Positions 42,200-50,533 of a DNA stretch of 64,000 nucleotides are shown piece after piece. The DNA lies in NCBI GenBank assembly GCA_964463285.1, contig CAYXBB010000001.1, positions 13,262-77,261 of the forward strand, given 5' to 3'. How positions within the stretch are numbered: position 1 is the stretch's first letter; each line of letters begins with the position of its first letter. The DNA is from JAAZLS01 sp964463285. GTDB taxonomy: Bacteria; Bacillota; Dethiobacteria; DTU022. Below the pieces are notes generated by a model. It was given only the letters and a program-made list of their open reading frames with translations. It was not told the DNA's origin and searched no databases. Both the position numbers and the translations under genes were made by a program.

Positions 42200-42377
42200 T
42201 GCCGGTTCCTCCATTATCAATTAGTTTGATTGCTACCCCCTGCACAGGACGGGAGCGCAGTGGAGGCGCAGGGATCCGGTCAAACCATAGAAAGTAGGCC
42301 AGAACTCCCGATATGGAAAGTATCAGCAGTATAACAATAACCGCCGGCACTATTTGCACCTTGCCTTCCGTAAACAT
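42174..42377 (-). CDS. Small single-span membrane protein downstream of sigF
   Basis: A 67-residue protein, no family recognised. Residues ~9-31 form one hydrophobic helix (IVPAVIVILLILSISGVLAY), followed by a proline/arginine-rich segment (RIPAPPLRSRP) and a hydrophilic tail. GGGGGGG five bases before the ATG is a strong ribosome site. It lies 66 bases after sigF and overlaps the dodecin gene, so the three are probably co-transcribed. Confidence 0.6.
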   Translation of the reverse strand: MFTEGKVQIVPAVIVILLILSISGVLAYFLWFDRIPAPPLRSRPVQGVAIKLIDNGGTGNVHHSQGN

Positions 42378-42443
42378 GCCTACCCCCCCGTGAGGTTATA
42401 GCGGTTTTAGTATGTAGTAAAGATATCTTTTCTATACCTCGGT

Positions 42444-43136
42444 CTAAATCTCTAAATATCGCCTGAGCTTTCCCAAAATCCTTTTTTCCAATCGGGATAC
42501 CTGCCGCTGGGTCAAGGAAAGCCGTTCGGCGGTTTCTTTCTGGGTTTTCTCCTGAAAAAACCGGGATTTTATTAAAGCCCGCTCCAGGGGAGCCAGCCTG
42601 GATATGCCTTCATGGAGGCTGATCCGATCTACGAGTGCAGTTTCCTCGGATAGCTCCGCTGATAACGGAAGTATATCCTCCGAAAGCGGAACTACCGGTT
42701 GGGCGGCTTCCAGAATCAGCGCCATCTCTTCCGGAGAAAATCCGGTCTCTTCAGCCAGTTCCGAGAGCGACGGAGAGCGGCCCAACTGCTGGCTTAATAT
42801 TAAGCGGTGCCTTTCCACGGTTAGCCACTGTTCCCGCAAACGCCGGCTAACCTTTATCGGCCCCAGATGAGAACGCCGGTACTGTTTTATCTCCCCCTGG
42901 ATCCAGTAAACCGCATAAGTAGTAAATAAGGTAGGAGAGTTAACATCAAACCGGGCAGCGGCCTTTAACAGGCCTATTATACCCACCTGGTAAAGATCCT
43001 CCCGTTCAAAGGGTGGAGCCAGCCTGGCAGCAAAAGCCATTACCAAAGGGCTTAACAGTTCCACCAGCTCTTTGCTGGCCCCTTCTTCCCCCCACTGCAC
43101 CCGGGTCACCAGGGCCCTAATCTGTTCCCCGTTCAT
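42444..43136 (-). CDS. sigF: RNA polymerase sporulation sigma factor SigF
   Basis: A 230-residue sigma-70 family factor, the first forespore-specific sigma. Region 2 is visible as FEREDLYQVGIIGLLKAAAR FDVNSPTLFTTYA; region 4 is the final TQKETAERLSLTQRQVSRLE. The ATG at 43136 follows the spoIIAB stop by one base; the ORF start at 43175 lies inside spoIIAB. It is held by SpoIIAB and released by dephosphorylated SpoIIAA, both encoded directly upstream. Confidence 0.97.
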   Translation of the reverse strand: MNGEQIRALVTRVQWGEEGASKELVELLSPLVMAFAARLAPPFEREDLYQVGIIGLLKAAARFDVNSPTLFTTYAVYWIQGEIKQYRRSHLGPIKVSRRLREQWLTVERHRLILSQQLGRSPSLSELAEETGFSPEEMALILEAAQPVVPLSEDILPLSAELSEETALVDRISLHEGISRLAPLERALIKSRFFQEKTQKETAERLSLTQRQVSRLEKRILGKLRRYLEI

Positions 43137-43137
43137 G

Positions 43138-43590
43138 TCAATCCGACTCTGATAGAAAATCCCGGGAGCGAACATGCTTGACCAGGGTTACCGTGGTTCC
43201 CCGTCCCATTTCTGTTTGGACATTCATTTCATCCATAAAATTTTCCATGATGGTGAAACCCATTCCCGAGCGTTCCAATTCAGGCTTGCTGGTATAAAAT
43301 GGCTGGCGGGCTTGCTCTAAATTCTCTATGCCCACTCCAAAATCAGTAATCTCTACAGTTAATTTTTTTCCTTCCAGAAAAGCGGTAATTACAATTATCC
43401 CTACCCGATCCTCATAAGCATGAATTATGGCATTGGTTACCGCCTCGGAAACAGCAGTTTTTAAGTCGCTGATCTCCTCCAGGGTGGGATCCAGACGGGA
43501 AGCAAACGCCGCCACCACCACCCTGGCAAAAGCCTCATTTTCTGAACGGCTGGGTATTTCCAATTTCATGAATGAACCCGATGCGATCAC
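43138..43590 (-). CDS. spoIIAB: Anti-sigma-F factor / serine kinase SpoIIAB
   Basis: A 150-residue GHKL ATPase. N box: TAVSEAVTNAIIHAYEDRVG; G1 box: EITDFGVGIENLEQARQPFY; G2: SGMGFTIMENFMDEM. It binds SigF and phosphorylates SpoIIAA. GGAGGGG with a 9-base spacer fits the GTG at 43590; an ATG at 43569 would give the more usual MKLEIPS start but has no ribosome site, so the start is slightly uncertain. Confidence 0.96.
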   Translation of the reverse strand: MIASGSFMKLEIPSRSENEAFARVVVAAFASRLDPTLEEISDLKTAVSEAVTNAIIHAYEDRVGIIVITAFLEGKKLTVEITDFGVGIENLEQARQPFYTSKPELERSGMGFTIMENFMDEMNVQTEMGRGTTVTLVKHVRSRDFLSESD

Positions 43591-43616
43591 AGGGCAAATC
43601 CCCTCCTTGCCGGCGT

Positions 43617-43961
43617 TTACCGGTGGCTGACCGTTTCCAACGCCTGTTGTTCACTGCCCAAAAAAGGAATTATTTTGGGCAAGCCCGAAATTTCCAGAAC
43701 CTTTAGCACTCCCGGCGGGATCAGGCATAGCGCCATCTTGCCGCCCCGATCTTTTATCAAACGATAGCGACCTAAAATAACCCCTACCCCGGAACTATCC
43801 ATAAACGAAACATGCTGAAGATTCAAAACCAAATTGCGTATTTCCGGATCATTTAACCGGCGATCAATGGTCTGCCGCAGGCCGGTTGCGCGATGATGAT
43901 CCAGCTCCCCGTTAAACCGCACAATCAAACTGTGGCGGTCTTGCTTAAACTTAATTTCCAT
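43617..43961 (-). CDS. spoIIAA: Anti-sigma-F factor antagonist SpoIIAA
   Basis: A 114-residue STAS-domain protein. The phosphorylated serine is in VSFMDSSGVGVILGRY (residues ~51-66). Unphosphorylated SpoIIAA displaces SigF from SpoIIAB. GGGAGG seven bases before the ATG. A sigma-H-like promoter lies 32-56 bases upstream. In B. subtilis dacF-spoIIAA-AB-sigF is one locus, the same order as here. Confidence 0.97.
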   Translation of the reverse strand: MEIKFKQDRHSLIVRFNGELDHHRATGLRQTIDRRLNDPEIRNLVLNLQHVSFMDSSGVGVILGRYRLIKDRGGKMALCLIPPGVLKVLEISGLPKIIPFLGSEQQALETVSHR

Positions 43962-43992
43962 AACATACCTCCCACAACATACCTGGAAAATA

Positions 43993-44017
43993 GTTCTCTA
44001 CTATTTAGTTATTCCCT
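43993..44017 (-). promoter_or_regulatory. Possible sigma-H promoter of the spoIIA operon
   Basis: The minus strand shows CAGGGAAT (ending at 44011) followed after about 14 bases by GAAC (43993-43996), similar to AGGAnnT-N12-14-GAAT of sigma-H. The spoIIA operon is known to use sigma-H with Spo0A. No clear Spo0A box was found. Confidence 0.35.
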
Positions 44018-44027
44018 GCAAAAAATA

Positions 44028-44082
44028 AACACGGGGACGGTTCTCATGTTAAAAAATGAAACATGAGAACCGTCCCCGTGTT
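44028..44082. repeat. Perfect 23-bp inverted repeat between dacF and spoIIAA
   Basis: Left arm 44028-44050 starts AACACGGGGACGGTTCTCAT; right arm 44060-44082 is its exact reverse complement; the loop is 9 bases. The GGGGACGGTTCTC text is typical of REP elements associated with RAYT-type transposases. It ends five bases past the dacF stop and could also act as a transcription barrier. Confidence 0.92.
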
Positions 44083-44087
44083 AGGGT

Positions 44088-45266
44088 TTAGCGGCCAAAT
44101 TTCCACCAGTGGCCTAGCATCCTCTGGAAAAGGGTTAGCAATGAGCAGCGAGAAACTGTCTCGGCAGCCACCAGATCTAACTTGATTTCCTGTTGATCGC
44201 CGTAATTTATAATCATCTCACCAATAACTTGGTCTTTTTCTGCCGGGGCGATAAGTTCTTTGGGCAAGCAGATCTCCTGCCGGTATTCTTCCGACTCTCC
44301 TCGGGGCAAAAACAAACTTACTTTATCCGAAGCGATCACCTTTACCTGCGGCGGACTTCCTTTTTCCACCGGCAGCTTAGCTATTAGTGCCCCTTTTTCC
44401 ACCACCGGTACACTTTTATAATGGTTAAACCCGTAATCAAGTAGTTTAACTGCTGCTTCGTAGCGATCTTCTACCGTGGGAGCATCCAGTACCACTGCTA
44501 AAAAGCGGCCGGTGCCCCTTTTGGCAGTGGCAGATATCGAGTTGCCTGCTTCCTGGGTATAACCGGTTTTTAATCCATCACATCCGGGATAAAATTTAAC
44601 CAGGCGATTGGTATTGCTTAAAAATACCTCTCCGGATTTTATCTTGTCTTTCAGATAGTGCTCATCCATCCAGATAGTAACATAGTGGTGTATCCGGGGA
44701 TATTTTAACAAAGCACAACTTACCGTCGCCACATCGTGGGCGGTGGTATAGTGATCCGGATGATGCAAACCGTGGCAGTTACAGTAATGAGTCCCGGTTA
44801 GTCCAATCTGGCGGGCTTTCTCGTTCATCAGTTTCACAAATGCCTCTTCCGAGCCGGCTATATGTTCCGCCACCGCCACCGCCGCATCGTTGGCAGACCC
44901 CACCGCCATGCCGGTTATCAACTCTTCCAGGGTGAGCCGATCCTGCGGACTTAAAAACAGTTCTGTGCCGCCCATGGAAGAGGCCCGAGCACTAATCTCC
45001 ACCTGATCCTGCAAGGATACCTTCCCCTGCTCCAACAGTTCCATAACTATCAGCAAGCTCATGATCTTGGTAATGCTGGCGGGATACAATTTTTGTTGGC
45101 TGTTCATCTCCCAGATCAGGGTTCCGCTCTCCACCTCCATCAACAGCGCAGCCTCCGCAACTATTTCCTCCGGCAATTCGGTTTCTACAGCCCCTGAGGC
45201 CAGGGCAGTTGGCGAAACAAAACAAAGTAAGCCCACCAGCAGAAGAAGAAATCCGGTGTGTTTCAT
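44088..45266 (-). CDS. dacF: D-alanyl-D-alanine carboxypeptidase DacF
   Basis: A 392-residue PBP with signal peptide (residues 1-24, MKHTGFLLLLVGLLCFVSPT). Active-site motifs: SITK in YPASITKIMSLLIV, SAN in VGSANDAAVAVAEHIAG (in place of SGN), and KTG in DGLKTGYTQEAG. It modifies forespore-side cortex peptides. The ORF also opens at 45287, but that ATG lies 9 bases from a sigma-F -10 element; GGGGG with an 8-base spacer selects 45266. It precedes spoIIAA-AB-sigF, separated by a palindrome. Confidence 0.95.
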   Translation of the reverse strand: MKHTGFLLLLVGLLCFVSPTALASGAVETELPEEIVAEAALLMEVESGTLIWEMNSQQKLYPASITKIMSLLIVMELLEQGKVSLQDQVEISARASSMGGTELFLSPQDRLTLEELITGMAVGSANDAAVAVAEHIAGSEEAFVKLMNEKARQIGLTGTHYCNCHGLHHPDHYTTAHDVATVSCALLKYPRIHHYVTIWMDEHYLKDKIKSGEVFLSNTNRLVKFYPGCDGLKTGYTQEAGNSISATAKRGTGRFLAVVLDAPTVEDRYEAAVKLLDYGFNHYKSVPVVEKGALIAKLPVEKGSPPQVKVIASDKVSLFLPRGESEEYRQEICLPKELIAPAEKDQVIGEMIINYGDQQEIKLDLVAAETVSRCSLLTLFQRMLGHWWKFGR

Positions 45267-45296
45267 ATTGTTTGCCCCCATTCGCATTTTTTATAT

Positions 45297-45326
45297 TATG
45301 TTCTCCTACCGATTGGGGTTGCATAC
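45297..45326 (-). promoter_or_regulatory. Sigma-F-type promoter of dacF
   Basis: Minus strand: GTATG (45322-45326), 15-base spacer, GGAGAACATA (45297-45306). This matches the sigma-F pattern GYATA-N15-GGnnAnAnTR with about one mismatch in each box. dacF is sigma-F controlled in B. subtilis. Confidence 0.55.
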
Positions 45327-45450
45327 CACAAATCCGGGTAAAGAGGGCCGGGTTTGCCGCCCTGTGCTTATATTTTAAAGAAAAAACAACAGAGTTGGCC
45401 GGTCTGACTTCAAACTATTTTTATACAATAAAGGAGTGAGTGAAAGATTT

Positions 45451-46662
45451 TTAATACGGGGGTAAAAAACTGGATCCCGGGCCCAGGGGAGGAAGCCCCA
45501 TCCATCCGGCAATGCCCGCAGCCATATCTGCCATGGTGGATCTGGTGCCCAGGTTAACCCCTGGCGGAAGGGAAGGACTCCAAACCAACAGGGGGACATA
45601 TTCCCGGGTGTGATCGGTTCCCGGAAAAGTGGGATCACAACCATGATCAGCGGTGATTAGCAGCAGATCACCTGCTTTGATTTGCCGTTTCAACAACGGC
45701 ATCCAGTTATCAAATTGTTGCAGTGCCCGGGCAAAACCCTTAACATCGTTACGGTGCCCGTAAAGGGTATCAAAATCACCAAAGGTAGCCCATACTAAAC
45801 CTTCGGAGAGTTCTCCCATAAGCTTCTGCAGGCTATCAAATATCTGTTGGTTATCCTTTCCGGGGCGGTGAACAGTAATCCCCCGGTGATTAAAAATATC
45901 GGCCACCTTACCGATAACCCCTACCGGTAGGCCATGCTCCTTAATTCGATCCAGAATGGTTTCCCCGGGAGGGGGCAGTGAATAATCTTTACGCCGGGAA
46001 GTGCGCCGGAAAGCTCCCGGTTCCCCCTCAAAGGGGCGGGCGATCACCCTTCCCACCGCATGCCGGTGTTGCAGGATCATGCGGGCGGCCCGGCACCAGG
46101 AGTACAGCTGCTCAACCGGAATTATCTGTTCATGAGCGGCAATTTGAAATACGCTGTCAGCGGAGGTGTACACAATCGGATAGCCGGTGTTTAAATGTTT
46201 CTGTCCCAGCCGTTCAATGATTTCAGTTCCCGAAGCAACCACGTTTCCGAGCACTTTACGCCCCAGGGCCTGCTCAAACTTCCTAATAATATCAGAAGGA
46301 AAACCCCCGGGATAAGTCGGAAAAGGCCTGTCCAGCACCAGCCCGGCCAGCTCCCAATGACCGCTGGTGGTATCCTTTCCCGGAGACCGGGGAGCCATCC
46401 GGCCGTAGCACCCATTAATCGCCTTTTCTACCGGCAAAGCCGGAAGGTCAAGGATCAGGTGCAGGCCCAATCCGTAAAGGTGGGGTAGAGAGAGTTGCTC
46501 CCCGGCGGTTATTACCCCACGGAGTGTATTCGCTCCCTGATCACCGTAATCGCCGGCATCGGGCGCGGCTCCCGCTCCTGCTCCATCCAAGACCACCACA
46601 ATGGCCCGGCGACTTTTTTGAACCGGATTATGCTCGGGGGTGGGTTTTATCATATATTTCAC
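45451..46662 (-). CDS. deoB: Phosphopentomutase
   Basis: A 403-residue alkaline-phosphatase-superfamily enzyme interconverting ribose/deoxyribose 1- and 5-phosphates. Metal sites: VVLDGAGAGAAPDAGDYGDQ, KDTTSGHWELAG, FGDFDTLYGHRNDVKG and TADHGCDPTFPGTDHTREYV. AGGAG with an 8-base spacer selects the GTG at 46662; the ORF start at 46776 lies within xerD. It overlaps xerD by 35 bases. The xerD-deoB pairing is common in Firmicutes. Confidence 0.94.
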   Translation of the reverse strand: MKYMIKPTPEHNPVQKSRRAIVVVLDGAGAGAAPDAGDYGDQGANTLRGVITAGEQLSLPHLYGLGLHLILDLPALPVEKAINGCYGRMAPRSPGKDTTSGHWELAGLVLDRPFPTYPGGFPSDIIRKFEQALGRKVLGNVVASGTEIIERLGQKHLNTGYPIVYTSADSVFQIAAHEQIIPVEQLYSWCRAARMILQHRHAVGRVIARPFEGEPGAFRRTSRRKDYSLPPPGETILDRIKEHGLPVGVIGKVADIFNHRGITVHRPGKDNQQIFDSLQKLMGELSEGLVWATFGDFDTLYGHRNDVKGFARALQQFDNWMPLLKRQIKAGDLLLITADHGCDPTFPGTDHTREYVPLLVWSPSLPPGVNLGTRSTMADMAAGIAGWMGLPPLGPGSSFLPPY

Positions 46663-47515
46663 GAATCTTTCTCCTGGTAATATGGGTATAGATCTGGGTG
46701 GTGGAAATATCGGAATGCCCCAGCATCTCCTGCACGGAGCGCAGATCGGCCCCGTTTTCCAACAGGTGTGTGGCAAAAGAGTGGCGCAAGGTGTGCGGGG
46801 TTATTTCTCCGGGTATTCCTGCATGACCGGCATATTTTTTTAAAATTTTCCAGAAGCCTTGCCTGGTAAGACGCCGGCCATGATGATTTACAAACAGTGA
46901 TTTTTCGGCGGTGGTTTTAACCTGTTTTACCCGTCCCTGTTTCAGGTATTGTTGCACACAGCTAATGGCCGTATTTCCCACCGGGACGATCCGCTCTTTC
47001 ATCCCTTTGCCGCGGCAACGCAAAAAGCCTACCTCATGGTTAAGATCAGCAGTATTCAGCGAGATCAGTTCCGAAACCCGGATACCGGAAGCATATAAAA
47101 GTTCAAGCATCGCTTTATCCCGGAGGCCTTTAACGGTGCTTACAAGCGGCTGGCTGAGAAGTTGATCCACCTCTTTCAAGGAGAGTACCCGGGGAAGTTT
47201 CTTCTCTATCCGGGGCGATTCCAGCTGCAATGCCGGATTGTCCGGAATTATATTTTCCTGGGCCAAAAAATTAAAAAAAGATCGCAGGGAGGCAACATTA
47301 CGGGATATGGTAGTGCTGGCATAATTATTTGATTTCAGATGGCCTAAATAATTTGCTATTATCGAGCGGTTAACTTTTCCCAGAGAGCGGATCTTGTTCT
47401 TGATTAAGAATTGCAGAAACTTCCGGATATCTCGCTGGTACGATTCCAGAGTATTTTTGGCCAAGCCTTTCTCCACTGTAAGATAATAGATGAAATTACC
47501 AAGAGAAATATCCAT
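46628..47515 (-). CDS. xerD: Tyrosine recombinase XerD
   Basis: A 295-residue tyrosine recombinase that resolves chromosome dimers at dif. N-terminal SAM-like domain: FIYYLTVEKGLAKNTLESYQ. Catalytic residues: Arg in ASGIRVSELI, Lys in RGKGMKERIVP, HxxR in HTLRHSFATHLL, His in LGHSDISTTQ and the nucleophile Tyr in IYTHITRR. The ATG at 47515 is taken over a TTG at 47527, because GAGGG directly abuts the TTG. It overlaps deoB downstream. Confidence 0.95.
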   Translation of the reverse strand: MDISLGNFIYYLTVEKGLAKNTLESYQRDIRKFLQFLIKNKIRSLGKVNRSIIANYLGHLKSNNYASTTISRNVASLRSFFNFLAQENIIPDNPALQLESPRIEKKLPRVLSLKEVDQLLSQPLVSTVKGLRDKAMLELLYASGIRVSELISLNTADLNHEVGFLRCRGKGMKERIVPVGNTAISCVQQYLKQGRVKQVKTTAEKSLFVNHHGRRLTRQGFWKILKKYAGHAGIPGEITPHTLRHSFATHLLENGADLRSVQEMLGHSDISTTQIYTHITRRKIREIYDKTHPRA

Positions 47516-47652
47516 CTGCAGAAGCAACCCTCGCTAAAGTTGGCAAATCTTACTACTTATTCCACAGTATATCCGAAAATTCCTTTAGAAGTGCGGGCAG
47601 TTGCAAATTATTTCATTTCTTATGCTGAGGTTATATAAAAGGTTCTCTCCAG

Positions 47653-48285
47653 CTATAGATACGGTACCAGCAATTTGAGGAATACCGGAGAGATGTAGGC
47701 CTCCACCAGACAGCCGGCCATCATAAGTACTCCCAGCAGAACAGTAATTGCAGTATAAGGAAACAGGCGTTTGCCGGCAGGATAGGGTTTCCTTTCCAAG
47801 TAACCCCTAAATTTAAACCAGGAAAAGGAAAATCCGGTAACAGCTATTATAATCAAAACCGGTATGATCAGCAGGCTATGGGGAAGAATGGATCCCAAAG
47901 CAAACAACACCCCCCACAGTGCAGATCTTCGGACCAGGAATCCCACTGCAAAACCCATGGAAAACCCGCGCCAGCCGATTAAAAACATGGCTACCGGGAA
48001 GCCAAACATAAATAAACCGGACAACCAGATCAAAAATAGGTATTGAAAATTGATCTTTACAGATTGTCCCAATATCGTCCTCCCTTCCGGAGCCTGGCTT
48101 TCCAGACAGTCGTTTATAAATTGATTAAAATACTGCAGCAGTGCCTCATGCTGGCTTCCTTCCAATCCCCTTACCAGAAGCGCTCCAATTAGCACACCGG
48201 CGCCAAACAGGGTGACAATAAAAATATATATCCCCATATTTTCCTGAAGATATTCCCGGATCTCCTCCTTAATTCCGTGCGTCAT
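47653..48285 (-). CDS. spoIIM: Stage II sporulation protein M
   Basis: A 210-residue membrane protein with about five helices, including FIVTLFGAGVLIGALLVRGL and LFMFGFPVAMFLIGWRGFSM GFAVGFLV. SpoIIM anchors SpoIIP and SpoIID at the septum for engulfment. The CCAP/IPHS-like segment LGSILPHSLLIIPVLIII is typical of the family. Strong GGGGGG before the ATG. Its partner spoIIP is at 16578-17774. Confidence 0.93.
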   Translation of the reverse strand: MTHGIKEEIREYLQENMGIYIFIVTLFGAGVLIGALLVRGLEGSQHEALLQYFNQFINDCLESQAPEGRTILGQSVKINFQYLFLIWLSGLFMFGFPVAMFLIGWRGFSMGFAVGFLVRRSALWGVLFALGSILPHSLLIIPVLIIIAVTGFSFSWFKFRGYLERKPYPAGKRLFPYTAITVLLGVLMMAGCLVEAYISPVFLKLLVPYL

Positions 48286-48325
48286 AAGCCCCCCCGCCTT
48301 AAATCAGTTATGTTTATGCGAGAGG

Positions 48326-48877
48326 TTATCGGTTTATACCCTGGCCGTCAGGGGCGGGGAACGAACACAGGCTCAAGGCGATAATTGTTTTGGCATCTAT
48401 TATTTCTCCCTGCCGGATCATCTTAATTGCGGTGGATAGCGATATTTTTACCACCTCTATCTGCTCATGTTCATCCGGGTCGGCTGCCGTTACCTTCAGC
48501 CCGGTAGCCTCATACAGGCAAATCAGCTCATTGCAAAAGCCCGGTGAGGTATAAAACCTGGTCAGCAATTTCCAATCCTTTGCCCTGATCCCGGTTTCCT
48601 CGGCCAGCTCCCGGCGGGCACATTCCAGCGGTTCTTCTCCCGGTTCCAGCTTACCGGCAGGTATCTCCCACAACACCCGCGAGGCGGGATGGCGGTACTG
48701 CCTTATTAAAATTACCTGTTCTCCTTCCCGAGCCAATACTGCCGCCGCTCCCGGATGTTCCACCACCTCCCACCACATCTTCTTACCTTCCGGAGACTCA
48801 AGATGATCCTCGCGCACTGTAATAATTCGCCCTTTAAATAGCCGGCTGGAAGCGAGAATTTTTATCTGCGAATCCAT
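48326..48877 (-). CDS. NUDIX hydrolase, ADP-ribose pyrophosphatase type
   Basis: A 183-residue NUDIX enzyme. The NUDIX box is complete: GKLEPGEEPLECARRELAEE TG (GX5EX7REUXEEXGU) near residues 75-97, followed by the proline-containing YTSPGFCNELICLYEATGL typical of ADP-ribose/ADP-glucose pyrophosphatases. It lies between the DUF3866 repeat region and spoIIM, as in many clostridia. GGGGAGAGGAG before the ATG. Confidence 0.92.
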   Translation of the reverse strand: MDSQIKILASSRLFKGRIITVREDHLESPEGKKMWWEVVEHPGAAAVLAREGEQVILIRQYRHPASRVLWEIPAGKLEPGEEPLECARRELAEETGIRAKDWKLLTRFYTSPGFCNELICLYEATGLKVTAADPDEHEQIEVVKISLSTAIKMIRQGEIIDAKTIIALSLCSFPAPDGQGINR

Positions 48878-49302
48878 GGCCTATCTCCTCTCCCCTTTGT
48901 TCTTTCAAATCTCTTCTTATCTAATTCTTCCTGGGAGAAACTTCTTCCTTTAGATTTAACGGATGAAGTAATAAGGTAGCGGGGGTGTCAGGGTGTGATC
49001 GTGACCTATTTGTTCTTCGGGCGGGGATNNNNNNNNNNNNNNNNNNNNNNNNNNNNNNNNNNNNNNNNNNNNNNNNNNNNNNNNNNNNNNNNNNNNNNNN
49101 NNNNNNNNNNNNNNNNNNNNNNNNNNNNAGGTAGCGGGGGTGTCAGGGTGTGATCGTGACCTATTTGTTCTTCGGGCGGGGATAGAACCCCGCCCCTACC
49201 CCTGGAAATTTGGGGTGGTGTAATAAAATAGCGGGGGATAGGAGTGGTTTTCACTATTTGCTATTCAGGCGGGGATAGAACTCCGCCCCTACCCCCGGAA
49301 AT
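48878..49302. other. Intergenic region holding a repeat array and an assembly gap
   Basis: A 425-base stretch between the DUF3866 stop and the NUDIX start. Bases 48878-48968 are AT-richer and contain the NUDIX ribosome site. The remainder is a 93-94 bp repeat array interrupted by 100 N. An ORF across the N run is meaningless. Confidence 0.85.
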
Positions 49303-49401
49303 TTAGGGTGGTGTAATAAGATAGCGGGGGGTAGGAGTGGTTTTTACTATTTGCCTATTCAGGCGGGGATGGAACCCCGCCCCTACCCCCGGAAATTTGG
49401 A
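48969..49401. repeat. Tandem array of ~93-94 bp units with GC-rich hairpin core
   Basis: The core GCGGGGATAGAACCCCGCCC begins at 49021 (broken by N), 49176, 49269 and 49363, spaced 93 and 94 bases in the unbroken part. Each unit also holds TAGCGGGGG and a CTATTTG segment. GGCGGGGAT and ACCCCGCC can pair as a hairpin. The array extends into the 3' end of the DUF3866 gene. Confidence 0.9.
49029..49128. other. Assembly gap (100 N)
   Basis: The 55 bases before the gap (48974-49028) are identical to the 55 bases after it (49129-49183). This looks like contig ends sharing a k-mer overlap inside a repeat, so little or no sequence may be missing. Confidence 0.95.
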
Positions 49402-50487
49402 TTTCTTATATAGTTGCAGCCCTTGCCTACCGGCCGCCCCCGCCGCTTCAAAAAAAGCCGGATCCTCCCGGTAACTGCGACCCATACTTTCCGGCGGACT
49501 GAGTTCCAACCTGTTCATAATTGAATCTATCTGCATACAAGACCAAACCCTTATAGTGTGCTGCTCCAGCAGGCGATGCCCGGACAGTTGTCTCAGGATC
49601 AGTTCCAATTTTGACGGGGATAGCCGCGGCAGGGGTATAAAAGCCCTACAATAAGAGGCCATCGCCAATGAGGTTAAGGTGTGGTGACTTATACCCCGGT
49701 GACGGGGCCGGGGATCGGCAAAGCTAATCCTGGGAATAACTACCGGCATTCCTCCCAATGCGCTTACCCGGTTAATATTTTCTCCCAACTCCATGCCGCT
49801 AAACCCGAATCGGGTTCCGGTCCCCACATTTCCCGGACCCATGGTGATAATCACCAGATCGGCCTTGATTATCGTTTGGCAGGCCGCCAGCGCCGAATAA
49901 ACATTCACCGCTTCATAGTCCCCGCCAAAAGCGTGGCCGCAGGTAATTGTGGTGCAGATAATCTTTTTTCGGATCAGCTCTTCCACCACCCGGCTAAAAG
50001 ACAGGGGCAGGGCGGCACCGTCCGTCATCAGGTAAGCAATCCGGCAGCCGGGGTGATGGTAATGTACCGTAGCCGCCGCCGGGGCCAGCATACTGTGCAG
50101 CTCGCCTATAATCACCGGCATTTCTCGCAAACCGTCAAATTTTTCAATCTCAGATTTATTACCGCCGGCATCCTCCTCGCAGTTTAAAACATTGAATTGC
50201 CAAGGGGTATAGCGAAGCTTCATAATGTGCCCTTTGGGGAGGGGAGACAAATCGGCTCGACTAAAATTGTGGCAAACAAAATGGAACCCCCCGGTTCCCA
50301 GATTTAGCTCACCGGCCAGGGTGTTTAAAAGCACCCGATCCCCGGGAAAAGCCGGCCCGGTCAAAAAATCATAATTTATGGCCCGGGCGGCCTCCCCTTC
50401 AATCTTTACCAGGAGCTCCCGGGTTCTCCGCCGCCGATCAATCAAACTGTCTACCAGCCCTATTTTTCTGGAAATCACCGGTTGCAC
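49303..50487 (-). CDS. DUF3866 family protein
   Basis: A 394-residue protein of the DUF3866 family, function unknown. Conserved stretches: RAINYDFLTGPAFPGDRVLL N-terminally, MKLRYTPWQFNVLNCEED, ITCGHAFGGDYEAVNVYSAL, LVIITMGPGNVGTGTRFGFSG and HRGISHHTLTSLAMA. The last ~33 residues (from about base 49401) and the stop codon are encoded by the 93-94 bp repeat, so the native C-terminus is replaced or extended. GGAGG points to the second GTG at 50487. It belongs to the steA-steB-glycosyltransferase block. Confidence 0.88.
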   Translation of the reverse strand: MQPVISRKIGLVDSLIDRRRRTRELLVKIEGEAARAINYDFLTGPAFPGDRVLLNTLAGELNLGTGGFHFVCHNFSRADLSPLPKGHIMKLRYTPWQFNVLNCEEDAGGNKSEIEKFDGLREMPVIIGELHSMLAPAAATVHYHHPGCRIAYLMTDGAALPLSFSRVVEELIRKKIICTTITCGHAFGGDYEAVNVYSALAACQTIIKADLVIITMGPGNVGTGTRFGFSGMELGENINRVSALGGMPVVIPRISFADPRPRHRGISHHTLTSLAMASYCRAFIPLPRLSPSKLELILRQLSGHRLLEQHTIRVWSCMQIDSIMNRLELSPPESMGRSYREDPAFFEAAGAAGRQGLQLYKKSKFPGVGAGFHPRLNRQIVKTTPTPRYLITPP

Positions 50488-50533
50488 CCGCACCTCCGGC
50501 TACAGATATGGGTATAAATATCAACATCTGCAA

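Noticed and set aside
49006..49254. 82-codon ORF crossing the N run
   Set aside because: It reads repeat sequence and unknown bases.
48969..49401. CRISPR-like array
   Set aside because: Units of 93-94 bp are similar along their full length with no unique spacers, and no cas genes are present.
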